A stretch of DNA of 16,188 bases from Pseudomonadota bacterium (GCA_018816605.1 JAHIVS010000422.1:1-16188), one strand, 5' to 3'; shown: positions 1 to 7,994, counted from the stretch's first letter. Notes: generated by a model not told the origin, from the sequence alone. A program made the numbers and translations.

Positions 1-379
1 GTATTTTCTGGTTGGCCCGGACCAGGGACCCTTCTCCCACAATGGTCCATTCCCCTGTCTCGGAAAAAATGCTCAGGATGGCCCCCATGCCGATGACCGA
101 AAAATCACCGATCAGGCTGCCGTGGAGAATGGCCCCGTGCCCCAGGGTTACGCTTTTACCGATGCGATACAGGCCTGTGGGCGGGGAATGGATCACCACG
201 GCTTCTTCCACGGCCGTGCCGTTTCCGATTTCAATGCGGCCGTAATCTCCCCTGAGAATGGCCCCGTGTCCCACATAACAATTGTCGCCAATCACCACAT
301 CCCCTATGACCTGGGCGGTTTCACTCACATAACTGTCCCTGCCGATGACAGGCCTCTTTCCATCAAATTCAAAAAGCAT
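1..379 (-). CDS. Gamma-carbonic-anhydrase-like hexapeptide-repeat protein (YrdA/PaaY/CaiE family), 3' end outside window
   Basis: The first 126 residues are present; the rest lies beyond the left edge. The protein is a left-handed beta-helix of hexapeptide repeats (VIGDVVIGDN, GRIEIGNGT, IGKSVTLGHG). It carries the RGD motif of the family (R43-D45) and the three histidines expected for the trimer-interface metal site: H64 (VVIHS), H81 and H86 (GHGAILHG). Family members are zinc/iron gamma-carbonic anhydrases, or thioesterase-like proteins such as PaaY of phenylacetate catabolism. The start ATG follows a strong GAGGAG ribosome site. It is the last visible gene of the operon, 26 nt after the acyl-CoA dehydrogenase. 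Inference: it may supply bicarbonate to the biotin-dependent carboxylase of the same operon, or act as an acyl-CoA thioesterase. The fold is secure; the activity is not. Confidence 0.85.
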   Translation of the reverse strand, partial: MLFEFDGKRPVIGRDSYVSETAQVIGDVVIGDNCYVGHGAILRGDYGRIEIGNGTAVEEAVVIHSPPTGLYRIGKSVTLGHGAILHGSLIGDFSVIGMGAILSIFSETGEWTIVGEGSLVRANQKI

Positions 380-405
380 GGTATCTCCTCATTGGGGTGC
401 AAAAA

Positions 406-1557
406 TTAAAATCCATAGGTTTTGGTGATGATTTCGCTCATGATTTCACTGGCGCCGCCGCCGATGGATATCAGGCGCGAATCCCTGAACATGCGGGAGA
501 TTCTCATCTCGTTCATGAACCCCATGCCCCCGTACATCTGAAGGCAGCCCGAGGAGGCTTCATTCAGCAAATCTCCTCCCAATAATTTTCCCATGGAGAT
601 TTCCCTTGTGACATCCTGACCGGCCATTTTCATGCGCACGATATGGTAGGTCAACTGCTGGAGGCTCTCGGCCTGGGCCAGCCAGTGCGCCAGGCGGTGG
701 CGCAGAACCTGTTTTTTGATCAGGGGTTTGCCAAAGACAATCCTGCCCTTTAAATAGTCAATGGTTTCAAAAATCATCTCCTTCACGCTGACATAGGTGA
801 GGGGCATGACACTGAAGCGTTCGTGCTGGAATTGCTGCATTTGCTGGATAAAACCTTCCCCTTCGATACCGATGAGGTTTTCGGCCGGTATCTCCATGTT
901 GTCAAAATACAGCTCTGCCGTGTCGGAACTTCGCATCCCCAGCTTGTCCAGTTTTTTGGAGACCTTGAAGCCGGGCAGGTTTGTGGGGACCACAAAAAGG
1001 CTGAAACTGTGGTAGCCCGGTTCGTCGCTTGTCCTTGCCAGGAGGGTGAGAAAATCGGCCTGGAGTCCGTTGGTGATATAGGTTTTGGATCCGTTGAGCA
1101 GATAATGGTTCCCCTGTTTTACGGCCGTTGTTTTCAAGGCAGCCACATCGGATCCGGCATCGGGCTCGGTCACGGCAATGGCAGCCACCATCTCCCCTTT
1201 CAGGGCCGGTTTTAAATAGGTTTGTTTCAAATAGTCGGACCCGAATTCGTCAATGGCAGGCGTTGCCATGTTCGACTGGACCGAGATGGCCATGGGGACG
1301 CCCCCGCATTTGATCCGGGCGCACTCTTCCAGCACAATGGTCTCATACCAATAATCCAGACCCTCTCCTCCGTATTTTTCATCATACCGGATGCCGAGAA
1401 ACCCCAAGTCCCCCATTCGTTTGAACAAGTCATGGAGGGGAGTTGCGCCCGCTTCTTCCCACTCGTCCACATGGGGATTGATCTCCTTGTTGACAAAATC
1501 TCTGACAGCCTTGCGAACCAGTTCATGCTCTTTGTTAAAATATATTTCGCTTCCCAT
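406..1557 (-). CDS. Acyl-CoA dehydrogenase, isovaleryl/citronellyl-CoA dehydrogenase-like
   Basis: A 383-residue soluble flavoprotein of normal family length. It should oxidise an acyl-CoA to the 2,3-enoyl-CoA and pass electrons to ETF. FAD and substrate motifs are present: AVTEPDAGSD (128-137), NGSKTYITNG (155-164), QMYGGMGFMNE (340-350) and the RDSRLISIGG region (358-367). The usual catalytic glutamate of medium- and short-chain enzymes, in the C-terminal YEGT motif, is replaced by glycine (about G367). A glutamate is present instead in the helix G motif QHERF (E246). That is the arrangement known for isovaleryl-CoA and long-chain-type dehydrogenases, and it fits a 3-methyl-branched substrate. 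The ATG has an AAGGA site. The gene lies 39 nt after the AtuA gene. The likely reaction is isovaleryl-CoA to 3-methylcrotonyl-CoA, or citronellyl-CoA to geranyl-CoA; the sequence does not decide which. Confidence 0.93.
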   Translation of the reverse strand: MGSEIYFNKEHELVRKAVRDFVNKEINPHVDEWEEAGATPLHDLFKRMGDLGFLGIRYDEKYGGEGLDYWYETIVLEECARIKCGGVPMAISVQSNMATPAIDEFGSDYLKQTYLKPALKGEMVAAIAVTEPDAGSDVAALKTTAVKQGNHYLLNGSKTYITNGLQADFLTLLARTSDEPGYHSFSLFVVPTNLPGFKVSKKLDKLGMRSSDTAELYFDNMEIPAENLIGIEGEGFIQQMQQFQHERFSVMPLTYVSVKEMIFETIDYLKGRIVFGKPLIKKQVLRHRLAHWLAQAESLQQLTYHIVRMKMAGQDVTREISMGKLLGGDLLNEASSGCLQMYGGMGFMNEMRISRMFRDSRLISIGGGASEIMSEIITKTYGF

Positions 1558-1596
1558 TTTAAATTTTTCCTTATTTATTTTAGGTGGTCAACCGAT

Positions 1597-3390
1597 CTAT
1601 TTGTTCTCATCCTGAACAAGGGACAAGGGGGCATCTATGGTTTTGGCCCTCAGATACTCCCCCAGTGTTTTGGCCTGGGGATCGCTTCTCATGGAAGCTG
1701 CCACCCCGTGTCCCAAAAGTCCTTTGACATAAAAGTTCAACGCCAGAAGGTTGGGCAGTTCGTATCTCTCAATTTCAAAGGCACCCAGGTCGGGCAAAAG
1801 CGTTTTTAATCGGTCAATGGTTAAGAATTCGGATAAAAATGAAAATGATAGACTGTCTTTGGCCCAGACTCCCAGGTTGGCATTGCCGCCCTTGTCCCCG
1901 GACCGGGTGGCAAAGAGACGTCCAAAGGAAATTTTTTGTGTGGGAACCCCGTAAAAGGCAGGTGTTTTGGTTTGATTTTGTCGGACAGTCTCCTTGGATT
2001 CAGGTGTGGCATTTTGAATCCCGGGTGGTTCAATCTCAAAGGTTTCGTCTTTTACATGGACCTGCTGCCGGATGCAGTTGTTTTTGACCAGGCAGGGCCA
2101 GTGGCGAATGGCAGGAGACCCCTGGGAGGGGGGTGCTGTCAGGGTAAATCCGGGAATACTGGACAGGGCCATTTCCACCAGTTTGCCGGAAAATAATTTG
2201 CCTGCCTTGCCGGCATCCGGATCCATAACCGATATGCGAAGGTGGGCAAAGGCCAGGTCATTATCATCTGGATTTTGTTTGTCCGACCGGACAAGCTGGG
2301 TTTGAACCTGGGCAAACTGCTCTTTTCCCCCCAACAGATCAAACAGGGTCTGTTCAACAATGGCTGCCTTTTTTTTAATATCCAGGCCCGTGAGCACCAC
2401 GGTCATGGTATTGCGATGGCCCCATAGGGTGTTGATACAGACCTTTGTTGTGTCCGAGGGCGGGTCCCCTTTTGTATTGGAAATAAGCACCCGGTCCTTT
2501 CCCTGTTCTGATATTTCAAGGGTGTCAAACCGCGCCGTGACATCCGGGGTGAGATATGCGGGTGTGCGGATTTCATACATCAGCTGGGCCGTGACCGTTC
2601 CCTTTGATACCAGCCCGCCGGTGTCAGGATGCTTGGTGATGACAAAGGAGCCGTCTTCGTGCATCTCGGCAATGGGAAATCCCATGTTTTTATAGGAGGG
2701 TATTTCATCCATGAACGAATAGTTGCCCCCGGTGGCCTGGGTACCGCACTCAATAATATGTCCGGCAGCATAGGCACCGGCAAGTTTGTCCCAGTCGGTT
2801 TCCTTCCACTTGAATTTCCAGGCACAGGGCCCGGATACCAGCGCGGCATCGGCAATGCGCCCGCCCACCACAATGTCGGCGCCTTGGTTCAGGGCCCGGG
2901 TAATTCCCCATCCCCCCAGATAGGCATTGGCCGTGATGGGACTGCCCGGGGCATCCTTTAGATCCATGCCCGTGTCCAGGTGGGTGAAGGCTTCTCCCTT
3001 TGCCTGGAGCATGGGCAGATCCGCCAGGAGGTCATCTCCCGTGATGGCGGCGACTACCGGGTGCAGGCCCAGGGAATGGCCGATTCGCTCCAGTTCGGCG
3101 GCCATTCCCCTGGGATTGAGGCCGCCGGCATTGGCCACAATCTTGATACCTGAGTCCAGGCACTCGCCCATGACCGCTTCCATCTGTTTGAGGAAGGGCG
3201 TTGCATATCCTTTTTCCGGGGATTTCAATTTCATTCTGAACAAAAGGGCCATGGTCAGCTCTGCCAGGTAATCTCCGGTGAGTACGTGGATGGTTCCGCC
3301 TGTGACCATTTCCTTTGCCGCAGAGAGCCGGTCGCCCAGGAATCCGCTGCAATTGGCGATGATGAGTGTATCCTTGGAGTTTTCTTTCAT
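1597..3390 (-). CDS. atuA: AtuA (DUF1446) family protein with C-terminal AtuA-like ferredoxin-fold domain
   Basis: A 597-residue cytoplasmic protein. Residues 5-455 match the AtuA/DUF1446 family (ANAGGLNPRG at 87-95, GGRIADAALV at 176-185, TQATGGNYSF at 217-226). After a low-complexity linker (about 455-480) comes the second domain typical of longer members, marked by FATRSGDKGGNANLG (493-507). AtuA is named from the acyclic terpene utilisation cluster of Pseudomonas, where it is needed for growth on citronellol-type compounds; its exact reaction is not firmly established in what I know. Its place between the hydratase (8 nt upstream) and the dehydrogenase suggests a late step, such as processing of the 3-hydroxy-3-alkylglutaryl-CoA. 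That is inference. The symbol reflects family membership, not proven terpene use. The start ATG has only a weak purine-rich upstream stretch, which suggests translational coupling to the hydratase. Confidence 0.9.
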   Translation of the reverse strand: MKENSKDTLIIANCSGFLGDRLSAAKEMVTGGTIHVLTGDYLAELTMALLFRMKLKSPEKGYATPFLKQMEAVMGECLDSGIKIVANAGGLNPRGMAAELERIGHSLGLHPVVAAITGDDLLADLPMLQAKGEAFTHLDTGMDLKDAPGSPITANAYLGGWGITRALNQGADIVVGGRIADAALVSGPCAWKFKWKETDWDKLAGAYAAGHIIECGTQATGGNYSFMDEIPSYKNMGFPIAEMHEDGSFVITKHPDTGGLVSKGTVTAQLMYEIRTPAYLTPDVTARFDTLEISEQGKDRVLISNTKGDPPSDTTKVCINTLWGHRNTMTVVLTGLDIKKKAAIVEQTLFDLLGGKEQFAQVQTQLVRSDKQNPDDNDLAFAHLRISVMDPDAGKAGKLFSGKLVEMALSSIPGFTLTAPPSQGSPAIRHWPCLVKNNCIRQQVHVKDETFEIEPPGIQNATPESKETVRQNQTKTPAFYGVPTQKISFGRLFATRSGDKGGNANLGVWAKDSLSFSFLSEFLTIDRLKTLLPDLGAFEIERYELPNLLALNFYVKGLLGHGVAASMRSDPQAKTLGEYLRAKTIDAPLSLVQDENK

Positions 3391-3398
3391 GGTCTTTT

Positions 3399-4169
3399 CT
3401 ATTCTCCAATAAAAATAGGGGCTCTTTTTTCAAGAAAAGCGGTGATCCCTTCAAGGGCATCCTTTGTGGCAGCGACCTGCCCAAGTTCTAAGGCCAGGGT
3501 TTCTATGGCCTGTCCCAGGGGCAGACCTTCAACCGCGGAAAAAGCCTGTTTGCCCATGCGGATGCCCACAGGGCTTTTGGCCGCCAGGGATTCAAGTATT
3601 TTAAGGGTCGCTGCTTCAAAATCTTCCTGGGGAACCACCCGGGTGACCATACCCATTTCAAGGGCCTGGGCAGCGGTCAGCCGTTCTCCCAGGAGGATCA
3701 TTTCCATGGCCTTTTTCCTGAGGACATTTCTGAAAATCAAGGCACCGATCATCATGGGGAAAAGGCCCACATTGACTTCAGGGGTGCCGAAAAGGGCATC
3801 TTCCCTTGCGATGACGATGTCGCAGGCCAGCATGAACCCGGTTCCGCCGGCCAGACAATGGCCGTTGATTTTGGCCAGTGTGGGTTTGGGAAATTGGGAT
3901 ATCCGGGTTAAAAGCCGGGCATATTGTCCAAACATCATCGCCTTTTTATCCGGGGCTTCCCCCATGGCAGAGCCCAGATCCGCCCCGGAACAGAAAACCC
4001 TGTCCCCGGCTCCGGTCAGGCATACCGCCCTTACCTTCCGGTCATCTTCAGCCTGGTCCAGATAGGTTGAAAAGAGCCGGATTCCCTCCATGCTGATGGC
4101 ATTTTTCTGTTTTTCCCGGTTAAGGGTCACCCAGGCAATCTGGTTTTTTACCTCATATAATAGGTCCAT
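3399..4169 (-). CDS. Enoyl-CoA hydratase/isomerase family protein (AtuE/LiuC-like)
   Basis: A 256-residue crotonase-fold protein. The oxyanion-hole segments are visible: FCSGADLG (59-66) and INGHCLAGGTGF (101-112). Of the two catalytic glutamates of classical hydratases, the second is kept (E131, in TPEVNVG) while the position of the first is glycine (G111). Such one-glutamate members occur in the family and often act on branched or dicarboxylic acyl-CoAs. The expected role is hydration of 3-methylglutaconyl-CoA or isohexenylglutaconyl-CoA, the product of the carboxylase encoded just upstream. Start choice: an ATG two codons earlier (4175) is only 2 nt from the AGGAG site, whereas this ATG has an 8-nt spacer and is preferred. 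It lies 14 nt after the biotin carrier gene and 8 nt before the AtuA gene. Confidence 0.9.
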   Translation of the reverse strand: MDLLYEVKNQIAWVTLNREKQKNAISMEGIRLFSTYLDQAEDDRKVRAVCLTGAGDRVFCSGADLGSAMGEAPDKKAMMFGQYARLLTRISQFPKPTLAKINGHCLAGGTGFMLACDIVIAREDALFGTPEVNVGLFPMMIGALIFRNVLRKKAMEMILLGERLTAAQALEMGMVTRVVPQEDFEAATLKILESLAAKSPVGIRMGKQAFSAVEGLPLGQAIETLALELGQVAATKDALEGITAFLEKRAPIFIGE

Positions 4170-4183
4170 GAGCATTTCTCCTG

Positions 4184-4720
4184 TCAGGTTTCACTGGTAT
4201 CTGTTTTTTCAATATCAACAAGGATGTCTCCGGGCATGACCTTGTCCCCTTCTGCCACCCCCACCCGGGTGATGGTTCCCCCGTGGGGTGCAGTTAGGGA
4301 TGTTTCCATTTTCATGGCAGAGACCACCACCACCACCTCCCCTTTGTTCACCACATCCCCGGGTTGGACGGGAACATGAATCACCACTGCCGGCATGGGC
4401 GGGGTGACCTCCTGGGTCCCTTGGCCCGGTCCTTTTTTCCGGGGTTGGGTCTGGGCCAGCTTGTCCGTGTCCTGGATGAAGAAGTGTTCCCCGTTCAGGA
4501 GGATTGTTTTCCCGTCTGGCTGGTTTTCGATCCAGGCATTGATCTGTTGTCCGTTGACCACCAATTGCACCTGGTGGTCAGATACCCGTCCATAAAGGAT
4601 CGGGTCATACTTGATCGGGTCATGGCCGATTTTCTCAAGGGTTGCGGTCATGCGGTTTTCCGGATCGAGTGCCAGATCCACGGCAATGGTCTTGTCTTTT
4701 GTCTGTAATTTATATTCCAT
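4184..4720 (-). CDS. Biotin carboxyl carrier protein, detached C-terminal part of an MCC/GCC-type alpha subunit
   Basis: A 178-residue protein. Residues 108-172 are a biotinyl domain with the lysine to be biotinylated at K137 in VVSAMKMETS (132-141), preceded by the PMPAVVIHV strand. Residues 1-90 are beta-rich (MEYKLQTKDKTIAVDL, VNGQQINAWIE) and look like the BT domain that sits between carboxylase and biotinyl domains in methylcrotonyl-CoA carboxylase alpha subunits. A charged Gln/Lys/Pro/Gly linker (88-107) joins them. The frame is open further upstream, but that would overlap the biotin carboxylase. This ATG has an AAGGAAA ribosome site and leaves a 31-nt gap. The protein should carry carboxybiotin from the carboxylase (upstream) to the carboxyltransferase. 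The neighbouring biotin carboxylase ends in GNWKL, where a BT domain would begin. Confidence 0.92.
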   Translation of the reverse strand: MEYKLQTKDKTIAVDLALDPENRMTATLEKIGHDPIKYDPILYGRVSDHQVQLVVNGQQINAWIENQPDGKTILLNGEHFFIQDTDKLAQTQPRKKGPGQGTQEVTPPMPAVVIHVPVQPGDVVNKGEVVVVVSAMKMETSLTAPHGGTITRVGVAEGDKVMPGDILVDIEKTDTSET

Positions 4721-4751
4721 GCATATTTCCTTGTATTGGCAAGTCAGAAGG

Positions 4752-6239
4752 TTATAACTTCCAATTGCCCAGTGTCTGAAACAAACCAAGGTCTGGTCTG
4801 TTTTCATCCCTGGCAGGTGTGTTTTTTCCCTTCTGGCTGAGTTCATCTACGATAAAGGCAAGACAGGCCAGGTCCAGATTTTTTTGGGCCGGCTTCCAGT
4901 TGGAAAAATGGGTCTCAATGAAATTGGTAAACACATCCCCTTTTCCAAAGGGAACCGATGCCAGGACATCCGCGAGAAAATCAATGGGGGTTCTGATCCC
5001 CAGGATTTGATAGGCGGTTAAGGCCTTGATCATCTTGGCAATGGCCTGGTCCCGGGTTTCTGCATGGACAACCAGCTTTGACAGGATAGGGTCATATTCC
5101 ATGGGCACGGTGCAGCCGGAATAAACCCCTGCGTCATTTCTGATCCCGGGTCCCGTGGGTTCCTTAAAGAAGGTGATCTTGCCGGGACTTGGGAAAAAAT
5201 CATTTTCCGGGTCCTCGGCATAGATCCGGCACTCGATGCTATGGCCCCTGGCAGTGATATCGGCCTGGTCCAGGGTCAAAGGGGCGCCTGCTGCAATTTC
5301 AATCTGCTGCCGGACAAGGTCAATGCCCGTGGTCATTTCGGTTATGGGGTGTTCCACCTGGAGCCGGGTATTCATTTCCAGAAAATAGAAGTGGTTCTGA
5401 TCATCCAGTAAAAATTCAACGGTGCCGGCATTGACATACCCGGCAGCCCTTGCTGCCGCCACTGCCGCCTTGCCCATTTCCTCTCGCAATGGCTGGGTCA
5501 TGGCAGGAGAAGGGGTCTCTTCAATTATTTTCTGGTGCCGCCGCTGGATGGAGCATTCCCGTTCCAGCAAATGGATGGTTTTCCCAAACGTGTCGGCCAG
5601 GACCTGGAATTCGATGTGCCGGGCCCGGATAAAATATTTCTCAAGATAGACAGCCCCGTTTCCAAAGGCATTTTTTGCTTCCCTTGCGGCGGATTCGCAG
5701 GCTTGGGCCAGTTGTTCCCGGGCGTGAACAATGCGGATACCCTTGCCCCCGCCCCCGGCCGTGGCCTTTATCAGCACCGGATATCCGACTTCATCGGCTT
5801 TGTCCAGCAACTCTTCCAGGCTGTGGCTGCTGAAGTTTAAGCCCGGGGTGACCGGCACACCGGCGTCAACCATGATTCTGCGGGAGGTGATTTTATCTCC
5901 CATCTCCCGGATCGCCCTGGCCGTTGGTCCGATAAAAACAATGCCGGCCTGATCGCATTTTTCTACAAATTCAGGGTTTTCCGATAAAAATCCATACCCC
6001 GGGTGGATGGCCTGGGCCTGGGTGTCCCGGGCTGCCCGGATGATCTTGTCCATATTAAGGTAGCTTTGGGCCGGATCCGAAGGGCCGATACAGACGGCCT
6101 CATCTGCTTCCAGCACGTGGAGGGCTTTTCCGTCGACATCTGAATATACGGCAACGGTTTTTATGCCCATATCCCTGCAGGTCTGAATGACCCGGACGGC
6201 TATTTCTCCTCTGTTGGCAATGAGAATCTTATTAAACAT
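4752..6239 (-). CDS. Biotin carboxylase subunit of an acyl-CoA carboxylase (MCC/GCC alpha N-terminal half)
   Basis: A 495-residue ATP-grasp biotin carboxylase. It shows the N-terminal KILIANRGEIAVR (4-16), the HPGYGFLSEN motif (79-88), the ATP glycine loop GGGGKG (162-167), the catalytic region EMNTRLQVEHP (288-298) and the C-terminal closing domain to about 445. It carboxylates biotin on the separate carrier protein using ATP and bicarbonate. The tail (450-495) is longer than in a free AccC and includes a helix like that following the BC domain in fused methylcrotonyl-CoA carboxylase alpha subunits. It then stops at GNWKL, where those fused proteins continue into the BT domain. The ATG has an AGGAAA site 26 nt after the carboxyltransferase stop. 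The function as acyl-CoA carboxylase subunit is secure; the acyl substrate is inferred from neighbours. Confidence 0.94.
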   Translation of the reverse strand: MFNKILIANRGEIAVRVIQTCRDMGIKTVAVYSDVDGKALHVLEADEAVCIGPSDPAQSYLNMDKIIRAARDTQAQAIHPGYGFLSENPEFVEKCDQAGIVFIGPTARAIREMGDKITSRRIMVDAGVPVTPGLNFSSHSLEELLDKADEVGYPVLIKATAGGGGKGIRIVHAREQLAQACESAAREAKNAFGNGAVYLEKYFIRARHIEFQVLADTFGKTIHLLERECSIQRRHQKIIEETPSPAMTQPLREEMGKAAVAAARAAGYVNAGTVEFLLDDQNHFYFLEMNTRLQVEHPITEMTTGIDLVRQQIEIAAGAPLTLDQADITARGHSIECRIYAEDPENDFFPSPGKITFFKEPTGPGIRNDAGVYSGCTVPMEYDPILSKLVVHAETRDQAIAKMIKALTAYQILGIRTPIDFLADVLASVPFGKGDVFTNFIETHFSNWKPAQKNLDLACLAFIVDELSQKGKNTPARDENRPDLGLFQTLGNWKL

Positions 6240-6265
6240 GATATTTTCCTGTCTGTTGGGTCTGC

Positions 6266-7882
6266 TTACATTCTGAAAACGCCATAGCCGTGTACATCAT
6301 CCCTCAGGGGTGCATTGAGGGATGCGCAAATTCCCAATCCTAGTACATCCCGGGTTTTGGCAGGATCGATGATCCCGTCATCCCAGAGCTGGGCTGTGCT
6401 GTAATAGGGATTGCCTTCTTTTGCGGCATTGGCCATCACCGGTTCTTTGATAAAGGCCATTTCTTCGGCCGTCATGGCAGCCTGCCCCATTCGGTTGCGC
6501 TGGTCGTTGGTGATGGTGATGAGCACATCGGCTGCCTGGGCACCCCCCATGACCCCGATCTGGGCATTGGGCCACATCCAGAGCATCCGGGGAGAATAGG
6601 CCCTTCCGCACATGGCATAATTGCCCGCCCCGAACGAGGCTCCCACCACCATGGTGAATTTGGGAACTGTTGCCGTGGCCACGGCATTGACCATCTTGTG
6701 GCCGTCCTTGGTAATACCTCCGCGTTCATAGGCCTTGCCCACGATGAATCCATTGATATTCTGCAGGAAGACCAGGGGGATTTTGCGCTTATCGCACAAT
6801 TGAATGAATTGGGTGGCCTTTTGGGCGCTGTCTGAAAATAAAATTCCATTGTTGGCCAGGATGCCCACGGGATACCCATGGATGTGGGCCCAGCCGGTGA
6901 CCAGGGTGGGGCCGTACATTTCCTTGAATTCCAGAAATCGGCTGGCGTCCACCACCCGGGCAATCACTTCTCTGATATCATAGGGCTTGGAAAGATCGGG
7001 GCTGACAATGCCGTAGAGTTCCTTGGGGTCATACAGGGGCGGGGCCGCAGGCTTCATGGAAAGCGTTGATTTTTCGGCAGCCGGCAGGTTGTCCACAATT
7101 TTGCGGATGATCTGGATGGCGTGTGCATCATCTTCGGCATAATAGTCGGACACGCCGGATTCCCGGCAATGGACCCCTGGCCCTCCCAGTTCATCTGCCG
7201 AGACGTCTTCTCCGGTGGCGGCCTTGACCAGGGGCGGTCCTCCTAAAAAAATGGCCCCGTGGTCCTTCACATGGACAATCTCGTCGCACATGGCCACGCC
7301 GTATGCGCCGCCGGCCGTGCACAATCCCATGACCCCTACAATCTGGGGAATTCCCATCTTGGACATCATGGCCTGGTTGTAAAAAATTCTTCCCCCGTCA
7401 TCCAGGTCCGGGAAGATTTCCGATTGCAGGGGAAGAAAGGCGCCCGAGGAATCCATGAGATTGATCAGGGGCAGTCGGTTTTCCATGGCAATGGTCTGGC
7501 AGCGCAGCATCTTTTTCACGGACATGGGGTACATGGACCCCCCTTTGATGGTGGCATCGTTCATGGTGATCATGCACTCTTTGCCCGCAATCATTCCAAT
7601 GCCGTTGATCAGGCCCGCCTTGTGGATTTTGCCGTCATAGAGCCCCCTGGCGGCCAGGGGGGCTATTTCCAAAAACGGGGTATTTTTATCCAGCAGCAAC
7701 TCCAGTTTTTTTTGGGCCGGCAGCTTGCCGGACTCTTCATGGCGTTTTAAGGCCTTGGGAGAGCGTTCGTTCATGGCCCGGTCGAGTTCCTGCCTCAGCT
7801 GTGCCACCAGGTCTGTCATTTCACGATAATTGGCTTTGTATTCCTTGGAAGTTACATCAATTTTGGTTTCAATCACATCCAT
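6266..7882 (-). CDS. Acyl-CoA carboxylase carboxyltransferase (beta) subunit, 3-methylcrotonyl-CoA/geranyl-CoA carboxylase type
   Basis: A 538-residue carboxyltransferase with two crotonase-like halves. N-half: LINGIGMIAGKECMITMNDATIKGG-type acyl-CoA region (91-115), with GGAYGVAMCDE at 191-201. C-half: NNGILFSDSAQKA (344-356), FLQNINGFIVG (372-382), GASFGAGNYAMCGRAY (414-429) and MWPNAQIGVMGG (436-447). This pattern and length match MCC-beta (LiuB) and geranyl-CoA carboxylase beta (AtuC) rather than propionyl-CoA carboxylase. The enzyme moves CO2 from carboxybiotin to the gamma carbon of a 3-methyl-2-enoyl-CoA. A GTG 17 codons upstream (7933) keeps the frame open but has no ribosome site. 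This ATG has an AAGGG stretch upstream and gives the family length. It is the first gene of the operon. MCC versus GCC specificity cannot be assigned here without alignment. Confidence 0.94.
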   Translation of the reverse strand: MDVIETKIDVTSKEYKANYREMTDLVAQLRQELDRAMNERSPKALKRHEESGKLPAQKKLELLLDKNTPFLEIAPLAARGLYDGKIHKAGLINGIGMIAGKECMITMNDATIKGGSMYPMSVKKMLRCQTIAMENRLPLINLMDSSGAFLPLQSEIFPDLDDGGRIFYNQAMMSKMGIPQIVGVMGLCTAGGAYGVAMCDEIVHVKDHGAIFLGGPPLVKAATGEDVSADELGGPGVHCRESGVSDYYAEDDAHAIQIIRKIVDNLPAAEKSTLSMKPAAPPLYDPKELYGIVSPDLSKPYDIREVIARVVDASRFLEFKEMYGPTLVTGWAHIHGYPVGILANNGILFSDSAQKATQFIQLCDKRKIPLVFLQNINGFIVGKAYERGGITKDGHKMVNAVATATVPKFTMVVGASFGAGNYAMCGRAYSPRMLWMWPNAQIGVMGGAQAADVLITITNDQRNRMGQAAMTAEEMAFIKEPVMANAAKEGNPYYSTAQLWDDGIIDPAKTRDVLGLGICASLNAPLRDDVHGYGVFRM

Positions 7883-7994
7883 TTCAAAGGTCCCTTGTGT
7901 CTGGTATGGGTTAAGTCTGGCAATGGTTGACACCCGAGGATATAATATTTTTGTTGGGGTGTTCTTAAATATTGAATCCGCAGTTTTGTAAAAA

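Noticed and set aside
4721..4846. Upstream in-frame start for the biotin carrier protein (42 extra codons)
   Set aside because: It would overlap the biotin carboxylase gene by 95 nt and lacks a ribosome site. The ATG at 4720 has AAGGAAA at good spacing.
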